Positions 24,817 through 34,744 of a stretch of 64,000 nt of DNA are shown in pieces; positions within the stretch are counted from its first letter, which is position 1, and every line of letters begins with the position of its first letter. Under the pieces are notes generated by a model, which had not been told where the DNA came from, made no database searches, and saw nothing but the letters and a program-made list of their open reading frames with translations. The stretch covers positions 4,030,001 through 4,094,000 of the forward strand of contig NZ_CP091819.1 of the NCBI RefSeq assembly GCF_019740355.2, given 5' to 3'. A program made the position numbers and the translations under genes. Source of the stretch: Paracrocinitomix mangrovi (GTDB taxonomy: Bacteria > Bacteroidota > Bacteroidia > Flavobacteriales_D > Crocinitomicaceae).

Positions 24817-26202
24817 TTACTGGTTATCAGGAAACTTAAAGGTGTAATTACTCATATCAACTTTGAAAATATCTCTAGCTCCAACGCCTTGATTTTCTTT
24901 AGAAGAGAAAGTAGAATACATTCCTGATTTCGTCTTAATATCATAAACAAAGTGAGTTTCGTCAGAAACAGTATTAATAGGATATCCAAGATTAACAGGA
25001 TCACTCCATTGTCCACTTTTGTTTTCGCAAACAAATACGTCATATCCTCCCATACCATCTAATCCATCAGAAGAAAAGAATAAATACTTTTCATCAGGTG
25101 TTACATAAACCGTAGTTTCTTGACCTGCAGTATTAATGGTTGGCCCTAAATTAACAGGCTTACTCCATTCTTTTCCACTTAACTTTGTAACCCAAATATC
25201 AGCCCTTCCTTGACCACCTTTGCGCTCACTAATAAAATACATTGTGTTTCCATCAGCAGTTAAGCTTGCAGAAGCATCAAAAACGATAGTGTTAATTGGT
25301 TTTCCCATACTTTTAGGAGAATTCCAACCACCTCTGGTATTTTTCTTACAGTAAAAAATATCTGAACTTTTAGTTTTTGGCTTTGGTTTTTCCATTGCCA
25401 TTGTATTTATCGTCAGATATAAATATTTTCCATCAGGTGAAATATGCGAAACTGCATCAAATCCTTCTGTGTTCATTCTTCTCACAACTTCATCAGAATT
25501 TGAAGGTTCTGACCATTCTTTATTTTCTTCATCCCAACGAGAAATGTAGATGTCTTCAAAATATCTTTGATCTGCGTCATTTACTCCACCACCTTTATTG
25601 TCAGCTCTTCTTGAAACATAATAAATGGTTTTACCATCAGCATCCAATGTAGGAGCGTAATCATCAAATGCTGAATTGATTCTCATTCCCATGTTAGTGA
25701 CAGTAACGTTTACAGGATTTGCCATCATTTCTTTTGCTCTTTCACATTGAGCAATGTAAAAATCAATGTCCAACTCCTTAGCACGTAAAGGCTTTACCTT
25801 ACTTTTTACTTTGTTGTAATTTTCAATTGCTTTATCAAGTTCTGCTGTTCTTTGGTAACACTGACCCAGGATAAAACCACTTTCGTCGTCCACTTCAGGG
25901 TCTTTTTCTAATGCCTGCGTTACATATTCAATGGCCTTTTCATAGTTACCCAACACTTTGTGACACTCACCAACCCAATAAATAGCAAGTGGATTATTTT
26001 TGTCTTTTACAAGCGCTTCTCTGAATTTTACAAGTGCAACACGGTATGAACCCTCATTGTACAAGCGTTTACCCTCAGAAATAAGATACTGAGCGGTTCC
26101 CTTTTCAAAGATATTTGAAGTTGAATCAGGTGGGTTAAAAGAAAATGCTGTTGTACTGATGAACAAGAACATTAAGTAACTGAAAATCTTTTTCATATTC
26201 AA
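24817..26202 (-). CDS. Exported TPR and PD40 beta-propeller protein
   Basis: The 461-residue protein has a signal peptide (about 1-21). TPR repeats follow at about 30-150 (GKRLYNEGSYRVALVKFREA, NPLAIYWVGECHKVLGNYEK). A WD40-like PD40 propeller spans about 175-450, with repeated DGKTIYYVSRR, DGKYLYLTIN, DGNTMYFISER and DEKYLFFSSDG blades. In many Bacteroidota the TPR-PD40 arrangement is fused to a C-terminal OmpA domain. Here the protein stops after the propeller, so there is no peptidoglycan anchor. Related proteins include PorE/SprE-like T9SS accessory proteins, but this one cannot be assigned to that role. It lies 17 bases after the EI24 gene and is probably co-transcribed. Confidence 0.85.
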   Translation of the reverse strand: MNMKKIFSYLMFLFISTTAFSFNPPDSTSNIFEKGTAQYLISEGKRLYNEGSYRVALVKFREALVKDKNNPLAIYWVGECHKVLGNYEKAIEYVTQALEKDPEVDDESGFILGQCYQRTAELDKAIENYNKVKSKVKPLRAKELDIDFYIAQCERAKEMMANPVNVTVTNMGMRINSAFDDYAPTLDADGKTIYYVSRRADNKGGGVNDADQRYFEDIYISRWDEENKEWSEPSNSDEVVRRMNTEGFDAVSHISPDGKYLYLTINTMAMEKPKPKTKSSDIFYCKKNTRGGWNSPKSMGKPINTIVFDASASLTADGNTMYFISERKGGQGRADIWVTKLSGKEWSKPVNLGPTINTAGQETTVYVTPDEKYLFFSSDGLDGMGGYDVFVCENKSGQWSDPVNLGYPINTVSDETHFVYDIKTKSGMYSTFSSKENQGVGARDIFKVDMSNYTFKFPDNQ

Positions 26203-26219
26203 AGTTTGATCAAATATAA

Positions 26220-27119
26220 TTAATTTGCGTTATCGGCATTTTCATCAACACCATTTTTATCTTCCTTTTTTACTGAAAATTCATTGGTAGATAAATCTAC
26301 AATTTCATGCATGGATAAGGTTGAAGATATAATGGTCAAAATAGGAGCAGAAACGGCTAGTATAAATAGAACTACCAAAATTGTGCCCCAAAATATTTGA
26401 GATGCATTGTCAATTGAAACAGTAGGAAATTTTCGCCACACATAATCAAAGCTCAAGAAACAGCTAGCATAAATACTACCCAGAGCAAAAGCTAGACCTT
26501 TGTGACGGCCTACAAAATGAATTGATTGTCTTATATCTAATCTTCTCCTTTCAAGGATGTAATCAATGTATCCAAATCCGTAAAAATAAAAACCAATGAT
26601 GATAGGAATAACAAAGGCAATATAGAATCTAACCTGTCCTCCAATTAAAGTTCCAATCCCCAGTAAAATTAGTATAATGGCATATTCCACCAATATCAAT
26701 CGGGTATTTAAAACAACTGCTCTTTTAATATCTTTTACTATTTGAAAGAAGTTCCATTTGTAAACTTTTCCGGTAATGATTTCTTCAACTTTTTCAGATA
26801 CATAAGCCAAAACTGGTGCAAGGCACATAATTACCAAATACATTGTGAACTTGGTAAACATGTAGTGCAATTGGTCAAAAAATATAATTCGGATGGTTTT
26901 CCAGATTAAACCATTTATGGAGTCAATTGTACTGAGGTTTTGTTGAACATCTGAGCTGATAGAATACTCTACTTGTTCAAAGTAATTTCCAATTAAAAAA
27001 ATTAAAACAAACAAAGCAATTGGGAAAAGTATGAACCAGTAAAGCCTATGCTGAATCAATAGTTTGATTCCTAGCCAGTAGTTTTTAATACCTAATCCAT
27101 ATAACTTAAAAAAGTTCAT
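26220..27119 (-). CDS. EI24/CysZ-like integral membrane protein
   Basis: The 299-residue protein has about six hydrophobic segments. The N-terminal region (FFKLYGLGIKNYWLGIKLLI, HRLYWFILFPIALFVLIFLI) and overall pattern resemble the EI24 domain family that includes CysZ sulfate transporters. In Bacteroidota these proteins are widely conserved, but a transport role has not been shown for most. A charged tail (about 275-299) ends the protein. It is the promoter-proximal gene of a minus-strand pair with the TPR-PD40 protein. Confidence 0.75.
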   Translation of the reverse strand: MNFFKLYGLGIKNYWLGIKLLIQHRLYWFILFPIALFVLIFLIGNYFEQVEYSISSDVQQNLSTIDSINGLIWKTIRIIFFDQLHYMFTKFTMYLVIMCLAPVLAYVSEKVEEIITGKVYKWNFFQIVKDIKRAVVLNTRLILVEYAIILILLGIGTLIGGQVRFYIAFVIPIIIGFYFYGFGYIDYILERRRLDIRQSIHFVGRHKGLAFALGSIYASCFLSFDYVWRKFPTVSIDNASQIFWGTILVVLFILAVSAPILTIISSTLSMHEIVDLSTNEFSVKKEDKNGVDENADNAN

Positions 27120-27223
27120 TCAATTTATTTGCAGGTAAAAATACAAATGATGTACTAATATAAAACCATGAACGTATTTAATTCATCATGCAAAGTATTT
27201 GTTAATTTTATCGGGAATTCGAT

Positions 27224-29293
27224 TTGAAACTAATTTTTACATATCATCCGGCTTGGTTAATACTGGCAACAGTCATAGCATTTGGTTATGCATTTTTTCT
27301 TTATCGTAAAGATGAATTGCTGGCAGATGTGAAAAAAAACATTCGCTTAACAATGGCTTTTCTACGATTCGCTAGTGTTTGGTTGATATGTATGTTATTG
27401 ATTGGAATAATAGTAGAAAACTTTGTCGACAGAAAAGAAAAACCGCTTGTTTTCATTGCTCAGGACAATACAGAATCCATTTTATTGAACAATGATTCGG
27501 CCTATTATAAAGGAGAGTATCTTGACCAATTAAAGCAATTTTCAGCAGATTTAGGTGAAGAATTTGAGGTAGTTGAGTACAACTTTTCTGATGTGCTAAA
27601 TGAAGGTCTAAATGCCGATTACAGTGGAAAGTTAACCGATTTGTCACTTGTTTTTAATCAGATTTTTGATCAGTACACCAACAGAAACATTGGCGCTATT
27701 GTTTTGGCAAGTGATGGTATTTATAATTCAGGAGCTAATCCAATTTATGCAATAGCCCGCAAAAGTTTTATTCCTGTATTTACAGTTGGCTTAGGCGATA
27801 CAAATCAAGTCAAGGATCTTAAGATTGAATCTGTAAAGCACAATGATATTGCGTTTTTAGGAAATCAATTCCCGGTCCAGGTTAATATCGCTCATACTAA
27901 ATGTAAAGACGAAACAGTAAAAGTTGGTATTTACCAGTCTGATAAATTAATCAGTGAAAAAACAGTAAAACTTTCTAAAGATGAAGAGCAAATTTCATTG
28001 GACTATATCTTAAGTGCTGGTAAAATTGGATACCAGAAATACACTGTTAAAACAACTGTATTGGATCGTGAGTTTTCTGAACTTAATAACATATCTAATT
28101 TTTATGTGGAAGTAATTGATGGAAGACAACAATTGTTGGTTGCGCATAACGGCCCTCATCCGGACATTTCTGCATTGAGGTATGTAATAGAGAATAATAA
28201 AAATTATGAAGTAAATGTCTTGCCGATTGATGAAGTTAAAGAGACAAGCAAATATGATTTAATCATCTTACATAATTATCAACCTACCAACCAAAATATT
28301 AATGATGTTATCAACTCAGGAAGTGTTCCATGTTTGTTTATTGTAGGTAACAACTCAAATATTAGGGCACTTGAAACAGCTAAGATTGGATTTTCTGGTA
28401 ATAAAACAGACGTAGAAGAAGTTGGATTTACACTTAATTCCAATTTCAAAGACATATTACTAAGTCCTGAAACAGTTAGGATGTTAAACAGTGCACCGCC
28501 ATTGCAAGTGCCATTTGGTAATTTCAATTTTTCTGGAGGAAGCAACGTTTTGGCTTATCAAAAAATTGGAAACATTATTCTGGATAAGCCCTTGATTTAT
28601 TTTACTCAAAAAAACAATAGTAGAATAGGAGTTATAATGGGTGAAGGAATTTGGCGTTGGAGATTACACGATCAAAGTAGAAATGGTAGTACAACAAATT
28701 TCGAAGATTTCATAGGCAAGATTATAACATACCTGGCAGTAAAAGAGAACAAGGATCCTTTCAAGGTTCATCTTAAAAATGAATACTCAGAAAGTGAAAA
28801 TGTAGTTGTAAAAGCTGAATTATATAACAAGTCATTTGATCTGATAAATGAACCTGAAGTAAAATTTGAATACACTAATGAAGCAGGAAAGACTTTTGAG
28901 CCCTATTTTGTTAGAGTTGGGAAACATTACCAATTGGATTTAGGAAAACTTCCTCAAGGAATTTATGAGTGGAAGGCATCCACATCATTTCAAGGAGCTA
29001 ATTACGAGAAAAAAGGAACTTTCCTAGTGCGTGAAGTTAAAATTGAATCTTTAAACAATCAGGCTGATCATAGGCTATTAATGAATCTTGCTGAAAATTC
29101 AGGTGGCGCTTTTTATATTCCTTCTCAATTGGATGAATTATCATCAGATATTCAAAATAGAGATGAATTAGTTACGGTTGTTTATCAAGAAAGATCATTT
29201 GATGACCTGATTGACTATAAATGGCTGTTGTTATTAATAGTTGCTTTGCTTTCTGCAGAATGGTTCTTGCGTAAATATAACGGGGCTTATTAA
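27224..29293 (+). CDS. VWA-like membrane protein (BatA-like architecture), TTG start
   Basis: The 689-residue protein has two N-terminal membrane helices (about 8-28 and 43-66). A large soluble region follows with a von Willebrand A-like fold (DNTESILLNN near 84; AIVLASDGIYNSGANP near 160) and Ig-like segments. A final helix lies near 665-682. The arrangement recalls BatA/BatB-type and glutamine-amidotransferase-like membrane proteins of Bacteroidota. The MIDAS motif is imperfect (DNTES rather than DxSxS). The only start that keeps the first helix is TTG 27224; the nearby ATG 27188 runs into a stop after five codons. Its stop lies one base from that of the convergent DHCR24-like gene. Confidence 0.75.
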   Translation: MKLIFTYHPAWLILATVIAFGYAFFLYRKDELLADVKKNIRLTMAFLRFASVWLICMLLIGIIVENFVDRKEKPLVFIAQDNTESILLNNDSAYYKGEYLDQLKQFSADLGEEFEVVEYNFSDVLNEGLNADYSGKLTDLSLVFNQIFDQYTNRNIGAIVLASDGIYNSGANPIYAIARKSFIPVFTVGLGDTNQVKDLKIESVKHNDIAFLGNQFPVQVNIAHTKCKDETVKVGIYQSDKLISEKTVKLSKDEEQISLDYILSAGKIGYQKYTVKTTVLDREFSELNNISNFYVEVIDGRQQLLVAHNGPHPDISALRYVIENNKNYEVNVLPIDEVKETSKYDLIILHNYQPTNQNINDVINSGSVPCLFIVGNNSNIRALETAKIGFSGNKTDVEEVGFTLNSNFKDILLSPETVRMLNSAPPLQVPFGNFNFSGGSNVLAYQKIGNIILDKPLIYFTQKNNSRIGVIMGEGIWRWRLHDQSRNGSTTNFEDFIGKIITYLAVKENKDPFKVHLKNEYSESENVVVKAELYNKSFDLINEPEVKFEYTNEAGKTFEPYFVRVGKHYQLDLGKLPQGIYEWKASTSFQGANYEKKGTFLVREVKIESLNNQADHRLLMNLAENSGGAFYIPSQLDELSSDIQNRDELVTVVYQERSFDDLIDYKWLLLLIVALLSAEWFLRKYNGAY

Positions 29294-29294
29294 A

Positions 29295-30869
29295 TCACTT
29301 TTTCTTTAAACGTTTATACTCTAAAGGAGCAATTCTCTTGGCAAGTTTAGCGTGCACTTCAGGAAAAGCTTCTTTTACAAAAGGTATTTCTTCCCTCAAT
29401 TTATCGTAATAACTATGGTCAAACATGGTACGATATTGTTCCCGATCCATAAAAGATTTGGCATACATTGCTTGATAACCACCGTTTTCAATCACAAATT
29501 TTTCACAGTTTTTAAGGGCTTCATTTCCATCAAAATTTTCTACTGTACCTGTCCCATAAGTACCAATATCTACAAACATTTCATCTAAAGTGCCATCTTC
29601 TTTTTTATAAGGGTGAATGAATCCAATTTTGTTATCATGATCATATACGGCCATGGGACAAATCCATAAAGGATATAAATTGAAATTGTCATGAAAATGA
29701 TTCAATGATGCTTTAAGTTTGCTAATCGGAACCAGCATGTCCTGAGTTACTGAATGTTTTTCTCTTAAATCTCTGGTGGTTTCCGTTTCAAAGTACTTCA
29801 TCAAAGACATTTGAGGAGGCATGGCCCATCCAAATAAAAATCTGTGCCAGGCCTTGTTGCCAAAAGGAATAACCTGATCCATCATCCAAAATAAGGCACG
29901 TGTATGCCTGTGATAGTATTGCCTTAAAGGAATATACTCAACAACCTTTTTATTGTCTGAATGTATTTTTTGTACATGCGTGAAAAACCACGGTTTGTAC
30001 CATCTGCCAATGGCATTTTTCTTTCCGTCATTACCAACTTTATCGGCTAAATTACCCAACATCATCACTCCCTTGTCCTTAGCATACACAAGCGTTTCTA
30101 TAAACTGAATCTCATCCGGTTTTCTTGTGGAGGCTTCAAATTCATCAATTATTTGGTCTTGTGAATTTTGAGGATAATATTCTAATCTCACATATTTCTT
30201 AGAAGGGATAATCTTTAATTCTACGGCTACTAAAAATCCGAGGGTACCATATGACCAGGGAATAGTTGCGTAAATATCTGCTCTCTCCGTTTTGCTGCAT
30301 TTTATCAATTCTCCATCTGGAGTTATTAGTTCAAATGATTCACAGATATACTGAAACAATCCGTATTTATGACTTGATGATTCAATCCCAAAACCACTCA
30401 CCAAACCACCAACTGTAAGTACATCCAATTCAGGTAGTACAGCTAAAGTCCAGCCTCTTTTATTCAAGTATTTTGAAATTTGGCCCATATCCACCTGAGG
30501 TTCCACTCTAACAGTTTGTTTTTCTTCATTGATTTCAAGTATATCTCTCATGTTGAGATAAATCTTTCTGTTCGTTTTTTTATACCCCGGAACCAACTCG
30601 CTCATGGTGAACCAACCAGATCTTCCTGTTGTTAATTGCTCTTTACTACCGCTTTCTCTCCAGGCTTTTAACTGATCCTGAACATTTTTCACTCTTTTAT
30701 CATGCAATTTTGGAGCACTGCTGAGCATTAATGTAATCTTGCTCTTGCTTTTCAAATAGAGGTTATACCAAAATGACATAGGTAGTAACACAAGCGTTGC
30801 AAAGGTTCCTCTGTATTTGGTAAGAATTATCTCAGTTAGTCCTCTTTTTTTCTTAGGTGTAGCAGTCAT
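29295..30869 (-). CDS. FAD-dependent oxidoreductase, DHCR24 (delta-24 sterol reductase) homologue
   Basis: The 524-residue protein matches remembered human DHCR24/seladin-1 (516 residues) from end to end. The FAD-binding PCMH domain includes VGGLVSGFGIESSSHKYGLF (153-172) and PWSYGTLGFLVA (204-215). The C-terminal half shares YKPWFF, EYIPLRQYYHRHTRALFW, IPFGN, QDMLVP and MFDHSYYDKLREE-type blocks. A hydrophobic N-terminal segment (about 22-38) could anchor it to the membrane, as in the eukaryotic enzyme. DHCR24 reduces the side-chain delta-24 double bond of sterols using FAD and NADPH. No other sterol or hopanoid gene is visible here, so the bacterial substrate is unknown. It is the only gene on its strand here, end to end with the VWA-like gene. 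Confidence 0.88.
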   Translation of the reverse strand: MTATPKKKRGLTEIILTKYRGTFATLVLLPMSFWYNLYLKSKSKITLMLSSAPKLHDKRVKNVQDQLKAWRESGSKEQLTTGRSGWFTMSELVPGYKKTNRKIYLNMRDILEINEEKQTVRVEPQVDMGQISKYLNKRGWTLAVLPELDVLTVGGLVSGFGIESSSHKYGLFQYICESFELITPDGELIKCSKTERADIYATIPWSYGTLGFLVAVELKIIPSKKYVRLEYYPQNSQDQIIDEFEASTRKPDEIQFIETLVYAKDKGVMMLGNLADKVGNDGKKNAIGRWYKPWFFTHVQKIHSDNKKVVEYIPLRQYYHRHTRALFWMMDQVIPFGNKAWHRFLFGWAMPPQMSLMKYFETETTRDLREKHSVTQDMLVPISKLKASLNHFHDNFNLYPLWICPMAVYDHDNKIGFIHPYKKEDGTLDEMFVDIGTYGTGTVENFDGNEALKNCEKFVIENGGYQAMYAKSFMDREQYRTMFDHSYYDKLREEIPFVKEAFPEVHAKLAKRIAPLEYKRLKKK

Positions 30870-31025
30870 GAGATGAATTTATTAAAAGGTGAATTTAGAA
30901 CCAAACAAATTATTAAGAAGTGTACAATATCAATTTAAAATCAGATAAATATCAGTTATTCCTTATAATCAGTTTTTTGAACTATAATCACTGCTTAAAA
31001 ATGTAGCATATTTATTAACATCTTA

Positions 31026-31055
31026 TTGAACTTTCCCTTGTATTTCGTACCTTTC
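31026..31055 (+). promoter_or_regulatory. Candidate promoter of the T9SS amidase gene
   Basis: A TTG at 31026-31028 and TACCTTTC at 31048-31055 (7 of 8 to TAnnTTTG, counting n as match) are separated by 19 bases, the usual Bacteroidota spacing. The ATG follows 20 bases downstream at 31076. Confidence 0.45.
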
Positions 31056-31075
31056 CGACCCTAAAACCTACTTAC

Positions 31076-34000
31076 ATGACTCTGAAAAAATCTATTTCGG
31101 TAATCTTAATCCTTTTAGGTGGATTAAATTATTTGAAAGCTCAAAGTACATATCCGTACCAACAAGACTTTCAATCTGCATATAACAATAATCAATTACT
31201 ACCTCAAGGTATTTTAGAGGCAGTTGCTTTTGTGCAAACAAGAATAGTTCATCTTGATGGACATGAAGAACCTAGTTGTACAGGAATTCCTAAGACTTAT
31301 GGAGTAATGGGATTAGTAGCTGACGGACAAGGTTATTTTAATAATACACTAACTGAGGTATCTTCTTTGTCCGGTTATAGTAGTCAGCAAATCATCAATA
31401 ACCCTGCTGATAATATTGGAGCTTATGCAAAAGCTTTAAACCAAACTTTATTAAATAATGGAGCAGTTGTAAATGATTATAGTGCAATTGCAATTGCTTT
31501 AGGTCAATTGTCAGAAATTCCATTTGACTCAAATGCGGTTAACGATTATGCAAGAAGTGCTTTTGTGTATCAAGTATTGGATTTTATGAGAGATGAGGAG
31601 AATCAAGCAAAGTTTGGATTTACAGCTCCGGTAATAGATTTGGAAGCAATTTTTGGTAAAGAGAACCTAAAAATCTTATCGAGTAAAAAAGTACTTATTT
31701 CATCAACAGAAGTAAAAGACGCTAAAGGAAATCATTATCAATCATCAGGTCAAACCAAATCACAAGATTATGCACCTGCACTTTGGGTAGCAACACCTAC
31801 TTGTAATTATTCTTCAAGAAATGGTACCGCTATTTCAGCTGTAACAATTCATACAATTCAAGGAACTTATGCCGGAGCAATTAGTTGGGCTCAAAACTGT
31901 AATGCCAATGTATCATATCACTATGTGGTGAGATCATCTGATGGGCAAATTACTCAGATGGTTTACGAAACAGATAAAGGATGGCATGTTGGATCAGAAA
32001 ATCCATACACAATTGGTATTGAGCATGAAGGTTATGTAGATAATCCAGCCTGGTATACACCTTCATTGTATAACGCTTCAGCAAATTTGGTAAAAGACAT
32101 TACACAATCAGGATACGGAATTAACCCTTTGCGCACTTTTCAAGGTCCTGCAACTGTTGGGTTAAACACTTTAGGAGGATGTACAAAGATTAAAGGGCAC
32201 CAGCATTATCCAAATCAATCACACACTGATCCGGGAATCAATTGGGATTGGGAGCACTTCTATCAATTAATTAATGATAATCCACCTGTTACTACTTTGA
32301 ATACTACTTCAGGAGTTTTTTATGATTCAGGAGGATCAACAGGGAATTATTCTGATGATGAAAGAGAGTTGTATTTGATACAACCCGGAAATGTATTGAG
32401 TGTTACCATCAATTTTGTTCAATTCAGTTTAGAAAATAACTGGGACTATATGTATGTATATGATGGAACTTCTTTATCAGATCCGCTTTTGGGAGTATAT
32501 ACCGGGACGGCCGTTCCTTCTTCACTAACATCTTCAGGTGATGCTATATTAATTGAATTTAGGTCAGATTGTGCAACACAAGATGCAGGATGGGAAATTT
32601 CATGGACATCAGTTCCAGGACCAACTCCGGGAGATGTTGTCGCGCCAACTACTTCTATTAGCACGGTAGGAAACTGGAAAACTACTGATTTTACTGCAAC
32701 TTTTAGTGATGCTGATAATGTTGGTGGAAGTGGTGTTCATCAAAGATTTTATCAGGTAATTGATTTTGATGGTACTGAATGGAGAGCTAACGCTAATAAT
32801 GGTTTCTTCTCAGATAATTTTGATGCAACTATTCATGCTGATTGGACTCAACAAGTTGGTACTTGGGGTATCAATTCAATGAAATTACGTCAGTCTGACG
32901 AAGCCAATACAAACACAAATATTTGGGCAGGATGTAATCAGGATAATGATGACCAATGGCTTTATCACTTTGGATTAAATATTTCAGGTGCTGGAGGTAA
33001 TAGAAGGGGAGGATTTCACTTTATGTGTGATGATGCTACTTTAACCAATAGGGGGAATTCTTATTTTATTTGGTTAAGAGTAGATGACGATAAAATTCAG
33101 ATTTATAAAACAATAAATGATACTTTTTATCTACAAGAAGATATCACTTATACCGTGAATGAAAATCAATGGTATGATATAAAAACGGTATTTGATAAAG
33201 CAACAGGTTTGATTAGTCTTTACATAGATGATGCGTTAGAAGCTTCTTGGGTGGATGTAGCGCCTTATACAACTGGTAATAGTGTTTCTTTTAGATCAGG
33301 TGATGCAATTATGGATATAGAAAACTTCAAGGTGTATCATAATAGAGGTGTATCTGAAATGGTGACCATTAATACCGGAAATGATATTCAGTACGAAAAT
33401 CTTGATCCTTTAACCCATGCGGCTAAAGTAAAATCAATCGTGATTGACAGTGCTGCTAACATTTCCGGAATTGCCCAAACATTAGTTAATGTTGATTGGA
33501 CACCTCCAACTACAATTGCAACAATTAATGATGGTACAGCTGCTGATATCAATACTTTTACTGATAATTCTCAAATATCTGCCAATTGGACTCCTTCAGT
33601 GGATCCTAACTCGGATTTAGCAGAGTATTTCTACAGTATTGGAACAAGCCCTTTAGCAGCAGATATTGTCCCATGGACAGGAAACTGGTTTGCAGATACC
33701 CTTACCAAAACGGGATTAAGTTTAGTGGAAGGAGATACTTACTATGTATGTGTGTATGCTAAAAATGGGGCTGATTTGTTTTCAGATACTACTTGTTCAG
33801 ATGGACAAACACTGCAAGCACCTACAAGTGGTCCAACGGCAGGTTTTGTTGTGCCTAACGCATATATATGCTCGTATGAAGCAGTTCAAGTATTTAATTC
33901 AAGTACAAATGCACAAACTTACAGCTGGAGTGCTCCTGGTGCAACACCATCTACTTCAACTGATGCTAATCCGGTATTTACATATTCAGCAACCGGTTAT

Positions 34001-34600
34001 TATGACATTACGCTTACTGCAACTAGTACAGGAGGGACAGATACTGATATTCAAACAATCTTTGTAAATATTGATACCGTTCCAGAAGCGGCTTATGCAG
34101 CATCAGAGTATATTGTTGATATCAGTAATCCTTTTGTTTCATTTACTAATCAGTCGCTTCATGCAAATGGATATACTTGGAATTTTGGTGATGGTAATTT
34201 CTCAAATGATGTTAATCCTTGGCATGAATATGCAGCCATAGGTGATTACTATGTTGAGTTAATTGCAGTAAACGGACTTTGTCCAAACGATACAACTGTG
34301 GCACTTGTTCAGGTAGTGGATAATCTATCAGTAGGGGAAGATATGATAGGTGGATTTGCAATTTATCCTAACCCTGTTGCAGAAGAACTGAATATTCAAT
34401 TAAACAATAGTTGGGAAGATGTAGTAAAAGTTGAATTGATTGATCCTAATGGTAAAATAGTGTTGATACAGACCTATAAAAAGGGAAGTAATGAACCCAT
34501 TTTGATTGATCAAAAACGAGTTTCGAGCGGAGCTTATTTTATTCGAATTTCAGATAGTGAAAAAGTTGTTTCGCAGAAAATACTCGTCAAAACACACTAG
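31076..34600 (+). CDS. Secreted N-acetylmuramoyl-L-alanine amidase with CUB, PKD and T9SS type A domains
   Basis: The 1174-residue protein has a signal peptide (about 1-22). A conserved N-terminal region (about 23-200) is followed by an amidase_2 (AmpD-like) domain at about 250-395. Candidate zinc ligands include H259 (VTIHTIQG), H375/H377 (GHQHYPNQSHTDPG) and the nearby His-x-Asp-Pro. A CUB-like domain (about 400-510: YMYVYDG, IEFRSD), a LamG/concanavalin-like domain (about 565-765), an FN3-like part and two PKD domains (about 915-1080) follow. The end (GGFAIYPNPVAEELNIQL onward) is the T9SS type A sorting domain. It should cleave the MurNAc-L-Ala bond, and being exported by T9SS it probably acts on foreign or shed cell wall (inference). 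Confidence 0.9.
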   Translation: MTLKKSISVILILLGGLNYLKAQSTYPYQQDFQSAYNNNQLLPQGILEAVAFVQTRIVHLDGHEEPSCTGIPKTYGVMGLVADGQGYFNNTLTEVSSLSGYSSQQIINNPADNIGAYAKALNQTLLNNGAVVNDYSAIAIALGQLSEIPFDSNAVNDYARSAFVYQVLDFMRDEENQAKFGFTAPVIDLEAIFGKENLKILSSKKVLISSTEVKDAKGNHYQSSGQTKSQDYAPALWVATPTCNYSSRNGTAISAVTIHTIQGTYAGAISWAQNCNANVSYHYVVRSSDGQITQMVYETDKGWHVGSENPYTIGIEHEGYVDNPAWYTPSLYNASANLVKDITQSGYGINPLRTFQGPATVGLNTLGGCTKIKGHQHYPNQSHTDPGINWDWEHFYQLINDNPPVTTLNTTSGVFYDSGGSTGNYSDDERELYLIQPGNVLSVTINFVQFSLENNWDYMYVYDGTSLSDPLLGVYTGTAVPSSLTSSGDAILIEFRSDCATQDAGWEISWTSVPGPTPGDVVAPTTSISTVGNWKTTDFTATFSDADNVGGSGVHQRFYQVIDFDGTEWRANANNGFFSDNFDATIHADWTQQVGTWGINSMKLRQSDEANTNTNIWAGCNQDNDDQWLYHFGLNISGAGGNRRGGFHFMCDDATLTNRGNSYFIWLRVDDDKIQIYKTINDTFYLQEDITYTVNENQWYDIKTVFDKATGLISLYIDDALEASWVDVAPYTTGNSVSFRSGDAIMDIENFKVYHNRGVSEMVTINTGNDIQYENLDPLTHAAKVKSIVIDSAANISGIAQTLVNVDWTPPTTIATINDGTAADINTFTDNSQISANWTPSVDPNSDLAEYFYSIGTSPLAADIVPWTGNWFADTLTKTGLSLVEGDTYYVCVYAKNGADLFSDTTCSDGQTLQAPTSGPTAGFVVPNAYICSYEAVQVFNSSTNAQTYSWSAPGATPSTSTDANPVFTYSATGYYDITLTATSTGGTDTDIQTIFVNIDTVPEAAYAASEYIVDISNPFVSFTNQSLHANGYTWNFGDGNFSNDVNPWHEYAAIGDYYVELIAVNGLCPNDTTVALVQVVDNLSVGEDMIGGFAIYPNPVAEELNIQLNNSWEDVVKVELIDPNGKIVLIQTYKKGSNEPILIDQKRVSSGAYFIRISDSEKVVSQKILVKTH

Positions 34601-34709
34601 GAATTCGACCAACGGTATTTATTGATCGCATAAAGATCATTAACTTTGTACCCAAGTAATCTACTTCCAAAAAGTAGGTTTCGGGTTTTATAGTTTTTGC
34701 ATGAAAAAG

Positions 34710-34740
34710 GGAAGTAATCCATAAGATTGTTTCCTTTTTT
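34710..34740 (+). terminator. Intrinsic terminator, probably bidirectional
   Basis: The ten-pair stem GGAAGTAATC/GATTGTTTCC (two G-U pairs, loop CATAA) is followed by six T residues, then CTTTTT. It ends the amidase transcript. On the opposite strand the stem is followed by T residues (plus-strand AAAAA 34704-34708), so it may also serve the convergent GNAT gene. Confidence 0.82.
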
Positions 34741-34744
34741 CTTT

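Noticed and set aside
26211-26218. TATATTTG promoter element on the minus strand before the TPR-PD40 gene
   Set aside because: It overlaps the stop of the upstream gene and lies only 8 bases from the ATG, too close for a transcript with a normal start.
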